Shown here: in pieces, positions 45,399 through 54,203 of the stretch | Numbering within the stretch: the first letter of the stretch is position 1 | Layout: every line of letters starts with the position of its first letter | Assembly (NCBI RefSeq): GCF_014698795.1 | Contig: NZ_JACJTR010000017.1 | Span: 62,001-126,000, forward strand | DNA length: 64,000 nucleotides | DNA from: Nostoc sp. FACHB-892 | GTDB taxonomy: Bacteria; Cyanobacteriota; Cyanobacteriia; Cyanobacteriales; Nostocaceae | Reading direction: 5' to 3' | The notes under the pieces: generated by a model | What the model was told of the DNA's origin: nothing | What the model saw: only the letters and a program-made list of their open reading frames with translations | The model's database searches: none | Translations under genes and position numbers: made by a program

Positions 45399-46436
45399 TT
45401 ATGCCAAACAGTTGTGAAGTTGTGAGTAAATTTGGCTAATATCCAGCTTTCTACCAATAAAAACTGTCTGATTTTTAGGTGGAGTTTGCCATTCATCACC
45501 ATGTAAGCTATAGCGAAGTCCACTCATCTGAAAAATATGGCGTAACTCACTATCACTAAACCACAAAATTCCCTTAGCTCGAAATACATCTTGTGTCATT
45601 CCTTCGGTAAGAAAATTCTCAAATTTATGCACATCAAATGGTCTATCAGTTTGGAAAGAAATCGAAACAAATCCATCATTTTCTAAATGATGTGAGTGAT
45701 GTTCGTGATGATGATGTTCATGATTATGATCATGATGATGCTGTTCATCCTCGTGAGTATCTTCCCCATCATTAGCAATATACTCATCTTTTGGAGTTAA
45801 ACCTACATCTAAAATTAATGCTAACGCCACTTCTCCATGTTGGGTGTGCAAAATTTTCGCACCATTTTTTATATCATTGATAAAATTTTCTACGCTTTCT
45901 AGTTTTTCTGGAGTAACGAGGTCTGTTTTATTCAAAAGAATAATATCTCCGTATGTAATCTGTTTTAAAGCAGCTTCGCTCTCAAAATGAGCTTCATCAA
46001 ATGATTCAGAATCTACTACAGTTATAATCGAGTCTAGGTTTGTTAAATCCCTTAATTCTGTTCCCAAAAAAGTTAAGATAATTGGCAAAGGGTCAGCAAC
46101 ACCAGTTGTTTCAATGACTAGATAATCAATGCGGTCTTCTCGTTCTAAAACTCGATAAACTGCATCAACTAAATTATCATTGATAGTACAACAAATACAG
46201 CCATTAGTTAGTTCGACCATATCTTGGTCTATAGAAATTAGCAATTGGCTGTCTATATTAATATCACCAAATTCATTTACGAGTACGGCAACTTTTAAAT
46301 CTTGTTTGTTTTTGAGAATTTGATTTAGTAGCGTAGTTTTGCCACTACCTAAAAATCCTGTGATAATCGTAACAGGCATTCCCTGTTTAGGAATATCAAA
46401 ACTTGGGCTTGAAGTCAATGCTGTTAGTTGAGCCAT
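45399..46436 (-). CDS. COG0523 (CobW/ZNG1-like) G3E GTPase, putative zinc metallochaperone
   Basis: A 345-residue GTPase starting MAQLTALTSS. Walker A is GFLGSGKTTLL, the metal-binding CxCC motif is NGCICCTIND, and NKTD is the G4 motif. A very His-rich loop sits at about residues 235-260 (alternating HHHDHNHEHHHH-type sequence), before the CobW C-terminal domain (FDVHKFENFLTEGM). Such proteins insert zinc into client enzymes under zinc shortage or serve cobalamin synthesis; the His-rich loop and the Zur-like box upstream of this transcription unit point to zinc. It lies 118 bp downstream of the interrupted flavoprotein gene. Confidence 0.93.
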   Translation of the reverse strand: MAQLTALTSSPSFDIPKQGMPVTIITGFLGSGKTTLLNQILKNKQDLKVAVLVNEFGDINIDSQLLISIDQDMVELTNGCICCTINDNLVDAVYRVLEREDRIDYLVIETTGVADPLPIILTFLGTELRDLTNLDSIITVVDSESFDEAHFESEAALKQITYGDIILLNKTDLVTPEKLESVENFINDIKNGAKILHTQHGEVALALILDVGLTPKDEYIANDGEDTHEDEQHHHDHNHEHHHHEHHSHHLENDGFVSISFQTDRPFDVHKFENFLTEGMTQDVFRAKGILWFSDSELRHIFQMSGLRYSLHGDEWQTPPKNQTVFIGRKLDISQIYSQLHNCLA

Positions 46437-46554
46437 AATCAATTCAACCTCCTGTAAATTCAAAATTGTTAGTAGTTAGTTTTTAAAAGTCTTACTAACC
46501 AAATTTTTACTTCCCTATTCCCGGCGTGGGTTTAGTGTAGACTAGGGTTTTTGG

Positions 46555-47826
46555 TCAGCCTGCTTGTAGTTCGTTGAGCCTATGAGAAAAAGCTACACTT
46601 GGCTTTACAATAGCTGGGACAATTTTCTCACAAGCCATTCTCGCACCCGATAAATTCCGTGCTGTTGGCCCCACAAGCATTGCAGCCAAGCCACCCATGA
46701 TGAATAGTTCACAACTAGGCCAACGCAGACAAGTATCTAAAACTGGCAAACCTTTAACAATTTTGATCGGGTAAGCCGCTAAAATATCTTTTAACAAGGG
46801 TTCAGTGGTGACATCGAATTTAGTGCCAGTGGAAAGCCAAATATAATCGCACTCATCTTGATTACCATCGCTACATTCCACACGCCAATTTTCACCTAAC
46901 CATTCGGCTTTTACTACTTGACAATTTTCATTAATTCTGATTTTACCACGACGCGTTTGTTGCCGTAGTTGGGTAGCGATGTCTACGACGGGCTACGCCT
47001 ACGCAGGTGTCATAGAGCCACCATTTCTAGCTTGCTGAATCATCGTTACCCGTTGCTCCCAATCCGGTTGAGCAAAAAATCCCTTTAGGTACTTTGGCCC
47101 TAACCAACCCGGTTCAGCATCAAATAATTTTTCTGATAAATTACGCCGAATCATCAAATGAACCTTTGCGCCGCGAGAAATAGCACCCACTGCCAAATGT
47201 CCACTCGTCAAGCCACCACCCACAATCAATACTCTCTTACCCATCAACTGCAATTTTCGTAAATCAATCGTTTGGGAGTGGCAAAGTCTATCTTGTGGGT
47301 AGACTGTCTGAATCTGGTTTACCCAATCAGGGATTTGAATTTGAGCGTTACCCGTTGCCAACACTACCCGCCGGGCAATGATTTCTTGTCCGTCTTGCAA
47401 GCACAACCGGAACCGAGAACGTAAATGATGAGAAAAGGGTTCAATACTCTTGACTGCTAAAGGAATAACTTGTTCTTGCAACTGCCAAACTCGAATTACA
47501 TCCTGGCAAAAATCCTCAAATAATTGCGTCCCTGGTAAATCATAGGGGGGAAATAACTCATCAGGACGAGATTCTGCAAATTTCCTTAAAGCAAAAGCGT
47601 TTGGGTCGGGATGGTGGACGGCAGGGGAGCGTAAATGAGGAATTTCTAAAGCTTTAAATTGGTGTTCCCATTGACTCATCCATCTGCCACTAGGGTCAAA
47701 TACTAAAAATTTCCCCTTGATTTTTTGCCGTTTTTGCAGCAGATGAGTAGTCAAGGTCAGAGCATGAGGCCCAGCACCAATAATCGCCAAGTCAATTGTT
47801 GCAGGAACAGTAGTCGTAAATTGCAT
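46555..47826 (-). pseudogene. FAD/NAD(P)-binding flavoprotein interrupted by an in-frame stop-carrying repeat
   Basis: The frame starts MQFTTTVPATIDLAIIGAGPHALTL (FAD motif GAGPHA) and runs through LATGNAQIQIPDW and VLIVGGGLTSGHLAV (NAD motif) to SMTPA, where TAG GCG TAG occurs. Beyond that the same frame continues with IATQLRQQTRRGKIRINENCQ and the C-terminal domain (DYIWLSTGTKF, FIMGGLAAMLVGPTARNLSG) to 46555. The two stops lie inside a dispersed 30-bp repeat (46976-47004), so the gene was a single flavoprotein of about 415 residues, similar to lysine/ornithine N-monooxygenase-like proteins. Products are either lost or split: 275 residues plus a possible GTG-initiated 108-residue fragment. 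Confidence 0.85.
46976..47004 (-). repeat. Dispersed repeat copy with two stop codons in the flavoprotein gene
   Basis: The same word as in the Uma2 gene (GCGATGTCTACGACGGGCTA... on the plus strand). Read on the minus strand in the flavoprotein frame it gives A-stop-A-stop-P-V-V-D-I-A. Its insertion length is a multiple of three, so the downstream frame is unchanged. Confidence 0.85.
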
Positions 47827-47850
47827 TACTGGAAAAACAATCTGGCTTTT

Positions 47851-47867
47851 ATGATAATAGTTATCAT
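47851..47867 (-). promoter_or_regulatory. Zur-box-like operator
   Basis: ATGATAATAGTTATCAT is a palindrome with perfect 7-bp arms (ATGATAA/TTATCAT) around TAG, centred 33 bp upstream of the flavoprotein start. It agrees at 14 of 15 positions with the 7-1-7 Zur site described in Anabaena (TGATAATnATTATCA). Under zinc-replete conditions Zur would repress the flavoprotein-COG0523 unit. Confidence 0.8.
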
Positions 47868-48150
47868 TCTATATGGGTAAGCTTAGACCAGCAAGGTAAA
47901 GTTTTTCGACATGACTCGCAATACTAACCCTTGACTCAGCTCGTGTTCGTCATCAAGGGCAATTATGATACCGTTAATCTGCCACGCTTCTGGCTTTTGC
48001 TTTGGCGCTTCTTTTGCACTCGCCCAAGGTAGATAAGCCCCAACTCTTGGAGACGCTCTTCGCGTTCGGGGAAGTCAAAAGTCGACAGTAGGATAAAGGG
48101 AAAAATGAAAAAGAGCGATCGCTTTTTAATTATTCAAAATTCGTAATTTA

Positions 48151-48243
48151 TAGGACTTACGCATAGGTAACGAAAAATTAAACCACAGATGCACAGCAAA
48201 CACGGGGTAATAAGAGTTTGAGAGGTATTTTGCGTAAGCCCTA
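48151..48243. mobile_element. 93-bp MITE-like element
   Basis: Terminal inverted repeats TAGGACTTACGCA (48151-48163) and TGCGTAAGCCCTA (48231-48243) match at 12 of 13 positions. No coding capacity. GGACTTACGCA ends are typical of small non-autonomous elements of Nostocales. The rest of the 47868-48263 spacer is repeat-like text without a gene. Confidence 0.65.
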
Positions 48244-48263
48244 ATTTATTTAGAATCGCTATA

Positions 48264-48602
48264 TTATAGTTCAATTAACTTGAAGCCCCAAGGTTTGAGA
48301 GCTGCTAGAGCTAGTTCTGGATCTACGCCTTCATAAACCTCCCATTCCAATGGATGCTCTTTAGGATGTCCGTCGCCGACATTACCTGCAACTTTGATTA
48401 TCGGACAATTGGCGATGCGATCGCGCTCCAACCCTCTTGGAATTGCTAGTTGGATTTTGTGACCGATAAACTTTGCTGTACTCTCATTAGCTACAGATTC
48501 ACGGATTAAACAAATATCACCAGCAGTGCCCCAAGTAGTTTGGTAAATGTGGAGGAACGATATATAGGTAGCTGGTTTGATGGATCTTTTGAGAACGTGC
48601 AT
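48264..48602 (-). CDS. Hypothetical protein
   Basis: A 112-residue protein starting MHVLKRSIKPATYISFLHIYQ, with IGHKIQLAIPRGLERDRIANCP and a C-terminal half with PLEWEVYEGVDPELALAALKPWGFKLIEL. No membrane span or known motif. Codon use and the length without stops suggest a real gene. I do not recognise the family. It is alone, between a MITE and the RMD1-family gene. Confidence 0.6.
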   Translation of the reverse strand: MHVLKRSIKPATYISFLHIYQTTWGTAGDICLIRESVANESTAKFIGHKIQLAIPRGLERDRIANCPIIKVAGNVGDGHPKEHPLEWEVYEGVDPELALAALKPWGFKLIEL

Positions 48603-48783
48603 TATCTGTAATCCTTACACTATGAGTCAAAAATCATAAATCATACAAGTATTTTCTATCACGTTCGTAGGGAAGAATGTTTTTAATTAACATTTTGCAC
48701 CTAGCCCAGGTGATTATAAATCGTCTGGTAGAATATAGCGGTTTTCAGTTAGTCCAATAGGTTTACGCTCTCCAAATTTAGCG

Positions 48784-49584
48784 TTAGCTTTTGAAAATGA
48801 TGTCGTATAGTGACAGCAGAATCTCCACCACAATTAGAATCACCACATACCACTCTACTCGCTGGCTACTGCTATGCTGCATGAACTCCAGCACCGTTTG
48901 TGCAGTTTGGGCAATTAAATCTAGTTTGCGTTCTAGGGCATGGTGACGTTCACGGATTTCGTATTCATCCTCCAAGCGCAGATATAAGTTTTCTAGCTGT
49001 GGGGATTCCCAGAGTAACTCCGGCTTATCGATAATTTCTACTTGACCGACAATCTTATGTTGAACTAATAAAGTAGTCCCAAGTTGACGTAGTAATTCCC
49101 GGCTCTGGCGTCTACTCCTGTTTTCACGCTGGAGACTAGCTGCAAAGGGTTCAATTTGATCAAATACACCCGCTAGACTGGTTTCATAGTGAGACAGCAC
49201 AACACTCTTGGCGAGAATATCAGCCACTATCTGCAAGCGTTCTACACTAAATTCATGCAGCGAAATTGTTCCTTCTTTAACTCGCTCACTTTCTGCTACG
49301 TTGAGATGAATTTCTACCTCTTCTGTTTCTGGGTTGGCGAAAGAGCCGCTAACTTGAGAGGATAGTTTAGTCAAAAAGGCTACCTTTTCCACAGGCTCAA
49401 GGTTAAACAGGACAACTGCACCATAGTTGAGCAGTACCGCACAGCCGTGTTCACCGACTGAAACTATTACTGGCATAGTCGCCAAGCAAACGTAATTCTC
49501 CAAGTTCTGTAAGTTAATATTTTTACCAAGGAATAGGGCCTGCGCTCTAAATCTATCTCTATCATTAAAAAGGAGTTTTTGCAT
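48784..49584 (-). CDS. RMD1/DUF155 family membrane-anchored protein
   Basis: A 266-residue protein starting MQKLLFNDRDRFRAQALFLGKN. Features of the RMD1/Sif2 (YagE, DUF155) family are GAVVLFNLEPVEK, the LHEFSVERLQIVADILAKSVVLSHYE segment, a helical stretch with RRQSRELLRQL, and a C-terminal transmembrane helix (WYVVILIVVEILLSLYDII). Yeast and bacterial relatives are linked to mitochondrial or meiotic division and stress, without known activity. Start at 49584 has AAGGAG just upstream; the longer frame to 49659 reads through a dispersed repeat. Confidence 0.88.
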   Translation of the reverse strand: MQKLLFNDRDRFRAQALFLGKNINLQNLENYVCLATMPVIVSVGEHGCAVLLNYGAVVLFNLEPVEKVAFLTKLSSQVSGSFANPETEEVEIHLNVAESERVKEGTISLHEFSVERLQIVADILAKSVVLSHYETSLAGVFDQIEPFAASLQRENRSRRQSRELLRQLGTTLLVQHKIVGQVEIIDKPELLWESPQLENLYLRLEDEYEIRERHHALERKLDLIAQTAQTVLEFMQHSSSQRVEWYVVILIVVEILLSLYDIIFKS

Positions 49585-49623
49585 TGTCGCCCTATGCTCT
49601 ATTCTGCCTGCTGAACTGCTTAA

Positions 49624-49646
49624 GTAGCGATGTCTACGACGGGCTA
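49624..49646. repeat. Third, truncated copy of the dispersed repeat
   Basis: GTAGCGATGTCTACGACGGGCTA matches the copies at 36014 and 46974 over 21-23 bases and then diverges (ttcggcgtcgc). It lies 40 bp before the RMD1-family start. Confidence 0.75.
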
Positions 49647-49876
49647 TTCGGCGTCGCAATTCATATCTGTTGTTGAAGATCGCTACAATCTCAGCTTACC
49701 AAGAAATCTATCCAGTACTACCTTAGTACGCATCACCGTAGTTTTGAAGTAGAGGCTTCGATAAAATCTACAATGCAACACTTGAGCATCAGGGTAATTG
49801 CCCCACAGAAATCATCCACGCGGATATCCAGCTAAATATCACAAATCTGCCAGCCTGGTTTACCCAATCCAACTAG
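49630..49876 (+). pseudogene. Possible frameshifted small gene remnant
   Basis: The frame from ATG 49630 encodes QFISVVEDRYNLSLPRNLSS and then LVRITVVLK before a TAG at about 49750. In the next frame, GFDKIYNATLEHQGNCPTEI... continues to ADIQLNITNLPAWFTQSN and a stop at 49876. Both halves have protein-like composition, so a frameshift within one small gene is plausible. The family is not recognised and the 5' end carries the dispersed repeat. Confidence 0.4.
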
Positions 49877-49970
49877 CATACATCAGGTTTATGTTTTATA
49901 CTCATTTTAGCCTGATAATAAAGGGTTGAGAGTTCTTACTTTGGAGGAACCTTAACGAACTTATAAGTGT

Positions 49971-50318
49971 TTGCTAGTGGCATATTTATCTACCACTAAG
50001 TTTAAGGATATTGGCAAAGCAATCAAAATTTTTGATGCTGACCAAAACTTTACTATTAGTATTAGAGGCTTAATGTTACATTTACTTCTGACTTCTCTTG
50101 GCATCATCGTTTATTTAGCATTTGCAAGATGTTTATTTAGCCAATGGTTATTTTTCTTGATGGATGATAAAGAAATGAGTCCAGAAAAGCGCTTTTTTTC
50201 TAAGATAATTTTAGTTTTAATCACTATTTTCTGGCCAATAATAGTACCATTTGCTTATCTAGAATTATTGAAATTTCATCGCAAATATAATAAAGAGATT
50301 GATTTATTGAGAAATTAG
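49971..50318 (+). CDS. Two-helix membrane hypothetical protein
   Basis: A protein of about 115 residues with hydrophobic helices at about 35-60 (LLLTSLGIIVYLAFARCLFSQW) and about 80-100 (IILVLITIFWPIIVPFAYL), separated by a charged loop (MDDKEMSPEKRFFSK). No ATG is available near the N-terminus, so the start is TTG (49971) or GTG (49977). The family is not recognised. It converges on the methyltransferase gene. Confidence 0.55.
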   Translation: MLVAYLSTTKFKDIGKAIKIFDADQNFTISIRGLMLHLLLTSLGIIVYLAFARCLFSQWLFFLMDDKEMSPEKRFFSKIILVLITIFWPIIVPFAYLELLKFHRKYNKEIDLLRN

Positions 50319-50418
50319 CTGAAGAAATGGTTAGGTCTGATATAGCGATTCTCGGCCCTTATGAGGTACAAGAACCCCTCCCCTCAAGCTTCTTATTCAA
50401 TCACCGGAAGCATCTTTT

Positions 50419-51018
50419 TCATAATATTTGAGCAATAATATAAACATGATTTTCAGGATATTGGTCATATTCGAGATGGCGGCAGGTGCAATGATGCTCC
50501 GCCAGAATTTGCAGGAAAGTATCTACGCCCAAAGTGCTGTACTCAAAGTCCTGACCTTGAAATGCTCCTGAAATCTCGCTGCTTGTATGTCCACCGCCAC
50601 AAGTGAATAGAAGCACTCCATCGGGTTCAAGTGCATCGCATAGCTTTTTTATCACAGGCACTTGCCTGTTGAGTGGCAGATGAAAAGTGCTGTCCCACGC
50701 TGCAATCAGGCTATAAAGTTTTGGCGGCAGCCAATTACAAATGTCTTCCCGGTAAAACACGATTTCTGGATGTAGGCGCTGGGCTAAATTGATCATTTCA
50801 CTAGAAATATCAAGTCCTTCAGGCTGAAATCCATGCTTGGATAAGCTGTTAATAAAACGCCCGCTACTTCCACACCCGACATCAAGTGCTGCGTGCTGCT
50901 TAAAAGTAAATTTGATCGCTCGTTCTAATTGGGCAATCCCGTAGGTTGAATCTTGATGCTCAGTTTGCCACCATTGGGCAATTCGGTCGTAACGGGCAGA
51001 TGTATCATTTGGCTCCAT
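50419..51018 (-). CDS. SAM-dependent methyltransferase
   Basis: A 199-residue class I methyltransferase. Motif I is ALDVGCGSSGRFINSL, with the acidic post-I residue in EGLDISSEMINLAQ, then YREDICNW and LEPDGVLLFTCGGG. Substrate is unknown. It stands alone between a convergent small membrane-protein gene and a WD40 remnant. Confidence 0.9.
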   Translation of the reverse strand: MEPNDTSARYDRIAQWWQTEHQDSTYGIAQLERAIKFTFKQHAALDVGCGSSGRFINSLSKHGFQPEGLDISSEMINLAQRLHPEIVFYREDICNWLPPKLYSLIAAWDSTFHLPLNRQVPVIKKLCDALEPDGVLLFTCGGGHTSSEISGAFQGQDFEYSTLGVDTFLQILAEHHCTCRHLEYDQYPENHVYIIAQIL

Positions 51019-51170
51019 AGAGTGACCTCATAAGTGCGGATGAAGATTTTCAGAGCAATTAAAATCTTTCCTCACTCTACATACAAACTACGCGATCGCC
51101 CCTAACGATCTCAAGAACGATCTCAATGTCGCTTTTTGAGCGTTCGTTAATCCCCTTGCCCCTTGAATAT

Positions 51171-51375
51171 TCATAACTTGATACAGCAGACACTCATTAA
51201 CGTCCGAATACAGCGTCCGGTTACGACATCCCACAGCTTAATTATGCGATCGTCACTGCCACTTGCCAACCGTTGACCATCGGGACTAAAGTTCACTGAC
51301 CAAACACAGCCTGTATGCTTTGTTAAAACCTGTAAGCACTAACCAATCTGCACATCCCACAGGCTGACCGACACG
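51171..51375 (-). pseudogene. WD40-repeat protein remnant
   Basis: On the minus strand one reads SLWDVQIG, a TAG stop, then [43 protein letters not shown] and IRTLMSVCC up to a stop at 51171-51173. These are the last blades of a WD-40 beta-propeller protein, with an in-frame stop and no upstream part. The remainder of the 51019-51571 spacer has no gene; a CCCCTGAAAATTCCGGGG hairpin lies at about 51476-51493. Confidence 0.85.
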
Positions 51376-51571
51376 CACAAAGATCAACTCAACGCTGACC
51401 TGCTTTCATTCCTCTAAGACTGACTGAATAATTGCTTTTTTGTCAGCATTTAGTTTCGATATCTTATGTGTGTAGCCCCTGAAAATTCCGGGGTAGGGAG
51501 TTATTCTGTGCAGAGTCTACTTTTACTGCTTACCCGGATTTTCTGAGGGGATACTAATGTTGCTTAATCGA

Positions 51572-51856
51572 TTAGTATGAATAAATACTTTTGAAAACGA
51601 TAAGACTAATCAATACGGCAAGACCTAGCGCTCTCCGAAAATAATTAACGCCTTGAAATAATTCCAGCCACGCCCAAGTAAACAAAGAGCCGATTGCTAC
51701 TACGTCTAATGCTGTATTGATTTTGCCGCTTGTAAAAATTAGGGTTAGTGAACTACTTACTATCCAAACAATAAGCGGTAGATTGGGCATCTGAGCTATA
51801 ACAATATTGCCATCGTTGTCGCGGAAGGTTTTATCAACCAATGTATTTTGCGTCAT
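51572..51856 (-). CDS. Membrane hypothetical protein
   Basis: A 94-residue protein starting MTQNTLVDKTFRDNDGNIVIAQ, with three hydrophobic segments (LPLIVWIVSSSLTLIF, ALDVVAIGSLFTWAWLELF and ALGLAVLISLIVFKSIY). It looks like a small integral membrane protein with conserved relatives in cyanobacteria. Function is unknown. It is a single-gene unit. Confidence 0.7.
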   Translation of the reverse strand: MTQNTLVDKTFRDNDGNIVIAQMPNLPLIVWIVSSSLTLIFTSGKINTALDVVAIGSLFTWAWLELFQGVNYFRRALGLAVLISLIVFKSIYSY

Positions 51857-52400
51857 TTTTAATTACTACCTAGCTACAAACAAATAATTAACTTAGAAAA
51901 ACAACTGGCTCCTCTCTTAAGAAGAGGTTTGTATCTAAGTTGCAAATTTATTAATAATATTAAAATATTCAAAACTTTCTTTCCAAGTGTCTAATTGCTG
52001 AGATTAGAGCGAAAAAATATATTCATATATGACTATGTTGAAAGGCATACTTATATAAAATCCGTCAAGATATCTATCGGAAGTATTTTGCCATCTGGAG
52101 CGATGGTGATCATACTTGCTCAACGTATGAGGTTTAGTGCGGTGGCTAAATCTTTGCTCCCGTGAGGTAATTACCATTATTTTTATCCAGCATGGTAGTA
52201 ATGGAACTATGAAGGATACGCGAGGGTTACATTTGTTTAGCGATATCCTCTGGCTGTCTAATTACTATATAGAACAGCTCATCGTATTTGCAAAAGCTTT
52301 TAAAGGTAAAGATTTATAACGAAAACAATTGTTTGGCGTAAAATTTCGAGATGGGAAGCGAGAGAAAAATAGAGATTCACTTTTGCTTTTGCAGTCTCAA
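51857..52400. other. Divergent spacer before the sigma-like gene
   Basis: About 540 bp. A 60-codon open frame at 52137-52319 has no ribosome-site support or family look. AT-rich otherwise. The sigma-like frame is open from TTG 52329, but the first ATG is at 52401. Confidence 0.4.
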
Positions 52401-53051
52401 ATGCATCATCCCGAACAAGATAAACTAGATTCACATCTACTACAACTGGCTATTTCGGCTCAACAATACCCACCGCGATCGCTAGAACGGCGACTCGCTT
52501 TAACAAAGCTGATTAATGGTATTGTGCGCTCCTGTAGGCTTTGCCATCCACAAAAAAGCCAATTTTCAGCTGCTGTCTATGAAAATATTTATGATGAGGC
52601 ACGTCAGGAACTCTTACTTTATATTTGTGAGAAAATTGACAAATACGATGCAGAACGCGGTAGTGTCATGGCGTGGGTCAATGTGCTTTTAGAACGGAGG
52701 TTTTTTAAAAATGCTATTAAAAAAGTTCAGAGTTCGCCAAATATACAAATAATAACAATTACTGACCTAGATAATTTTATTGCCTCGCCGGAAGAACCAA
52801 AAAACCTTACAGATATCCTAAAAGAATGTATAGAATCAGATCCAGAAAATCTTTTTAAAAATGAATATATAGAAAAATTTCCTCAAGTCAACTTTCAAGC
52901 ATTAGCGACACGACGACTATTGGGAAAATCCTGGAAAGATATTTCTACGGAATTTAAAATAAAAATTCCTACAGTCAGCAGCTTTTATTACCGATGCATA
53001 AATAAGTTTTCTTCAAAGTTAAAAGAGTATTGTGTTAGTGATGTAAATTAA
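52401..53051 (+). CDS. Sigma-70-like regulator (group with DUF1822 partner)
   Basis: A 216-residue protein starting MHHPEQDKLDSHLLQLAIS. Residues about 60-110 resemble sigma region 2 (DEARQELLLYICEKIDKYDAERGSVMAWV), and the C-terminus has a region 4-like helix-turn-helix (LATRRLLGKSWKDISTEFKIKIPTVSSFYYRC). This class of cyanobacterial sigma-like proteins is commonly encoded next to DUF1822 genes, as here (15 bp apart). The longer frame from TTG 52329 adds 24 residues and is less likely. Target promoters are unknown. Confidence 0.8.
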   Translation: MHHPEQDKLDSHLLQLAISAQQYPPRSLERRLALTKLINGIVRSCRLCHPQKSQFSAAVYENIYDEARQELLLYICEKIDKYDAERGSVMAWVNVLLERRFFKNAIKKVQSSPNIQIITITDLDNFIASPEEPKNLTDILKECIESDPENLFKNEYIEKFPQVNFQALATRRLLGKSWKDISTEFKIKIPTVSSFYYRCINKFSSKLKEYCVSDVN

Positions 53052-53066
53052 ATCAGAGATTAATAA

Positions 53067-54011
53067 ATGATGACATACTGTTCAGAATCTTTAACCTTTA
53101 CCGTCCCTATTAGTTTGTCAGATCGTACATTAGCAGAACAGTTTCGCTTTCAGCATAACAGTCCAGAAAAAGCCAAGCAAGTTTATCTCAATACTTTAGC
53201 GGTATCTGCGGTAAAATTCTACCTTTGTTGCATGGGGGTTGAAACAAATTGGTCAGCAAGTTTAAGTTGGAACTCAGCAATACAAACAGTAATGAATGTC
53301 GCTGATTTAGAAGTTATTGGTCAAGGTAAGATCGAGTGCCTTCCAGTGTTACCAGGCGAAAAAGTGATTCATATTCCACCAGAAGTTTGCTCAGACAGAA
53401 TTGGCTATGTAGCTGTACAGCTTAATGAATCCCTAAGAGAAGCAACTCTATTAGGATTTATTAAAATGGTGACCGAATGTAATTCAGTACCTCTAAGTGA
53501 GTTGCGATCGCTCGAAGAGCTGATCGTCCAACTGAGTGAAGCACCTGAACAAGAAAAACAACCAATTCATTTGAGCAAATGGTTGATGAATGTTGTTGAT
53601 GTAGGTTGGCAAAGGGTTGAAGCAGCCGAGCTAGCTTTTGGATTTAGGTCTGCTGAACAAACTTTAGCTGAAAACCTAGCAGACAATTTAACTATTAGTG
53701 TGCAACAAGGTATACTCTTGGACTTAGGGCGACAACCAGAAAGTAAACCAATCGCTTTAAGAGTTGGACTGATACCCACTTCTGAGCAAGAAATAAATAT
53801 TTTTGTGAAAGTGTGTCCAACTGATAACCAAAAGTATCTACCAGAAGAACTTAAAATAATGGTGTTGGATGATTTAGGCACTGCTGTGATGCAAGCTACT
53901 GCCAGGAGCACCAAGAGTATTCAACTAAACTTTAGTAGCGAACTAGGAGAGCATTTTAGCATTAAAGTTGCCTTGGGTAATGTCAACTTTATAAAGTTTT
54001 TTACAGTCTAA
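53067..54011 (+). CDS. DUF1822 family protein
   Basis: A 314-residue protein starting MMTYCSESLTFTVPISLSDRTLAEQF. The opening, and AKQVYLNTLAVSAVKFYLCCMGVETNWSASLSW, are diagnostic of DUF1822, which is cyanobacteria-specific. No catalytic motif is visible. It directly follows the sigma-like gene; in related clusters a CHASE2-domain gene comes next, but here a spacer and a convergent SDR gene follow instead. Function is not known. Confidence 0.88.
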   Translation: MMTYCSESLTFTVPISLSDRTLAEQFRFQHNSPEKAKQVYLNTLAVSAVKFYLCCMGVETNWSASLSWNSAIQTVMNVADLEVIGQGKIECLPVLPGEKVIHIPPEVCSDRIGYVAVQLNESLREATLLGFIKMVTECNSVPLSELRSLEELIVQLSEAPEQEKQPIHLSKWLMNVVDVGWQRVEAAELAFGFRSAEQTLAENLADNLTISVQQGILLDLGRQPESKPIALRVGLIPTSEQEINIFVKVCPTDNQKYLPEELKIMVLDDLGTAVMQATARSTKSIQLNFSSELGEHFSIKVALGNVNFIKFFTV

Positions 54012-54203
54012 AAATCAATACCAAGGAATATTACCAAATAAGGCAGAGGGCAATGCCGCAGGCTTTACGACTACGCTCAGTGCATCGCCTGTTCTCTACC
54101 TGTGACCAAAAGGAACTTGGGTTTAAAACCCCGCCGTTATACGGCGCTTATAACCCATCTAATTATTCCTTCTGGCTCCTGCCTCCTTCACTAAAATCCT
54201 TAT

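Noticed and set aside
52137-52319. 60-residue open frame before the sigma-like gene
   Set aside because: No ribosome-binding support, no family look and unusual composition.
54012-54203. Possible CHASE2 or small gene after DUF1822
   Set aside because: Only repeat-like text (gccgcaggctttacgactacgc) with no sustained frame apart from one antisense to the SDR gene.
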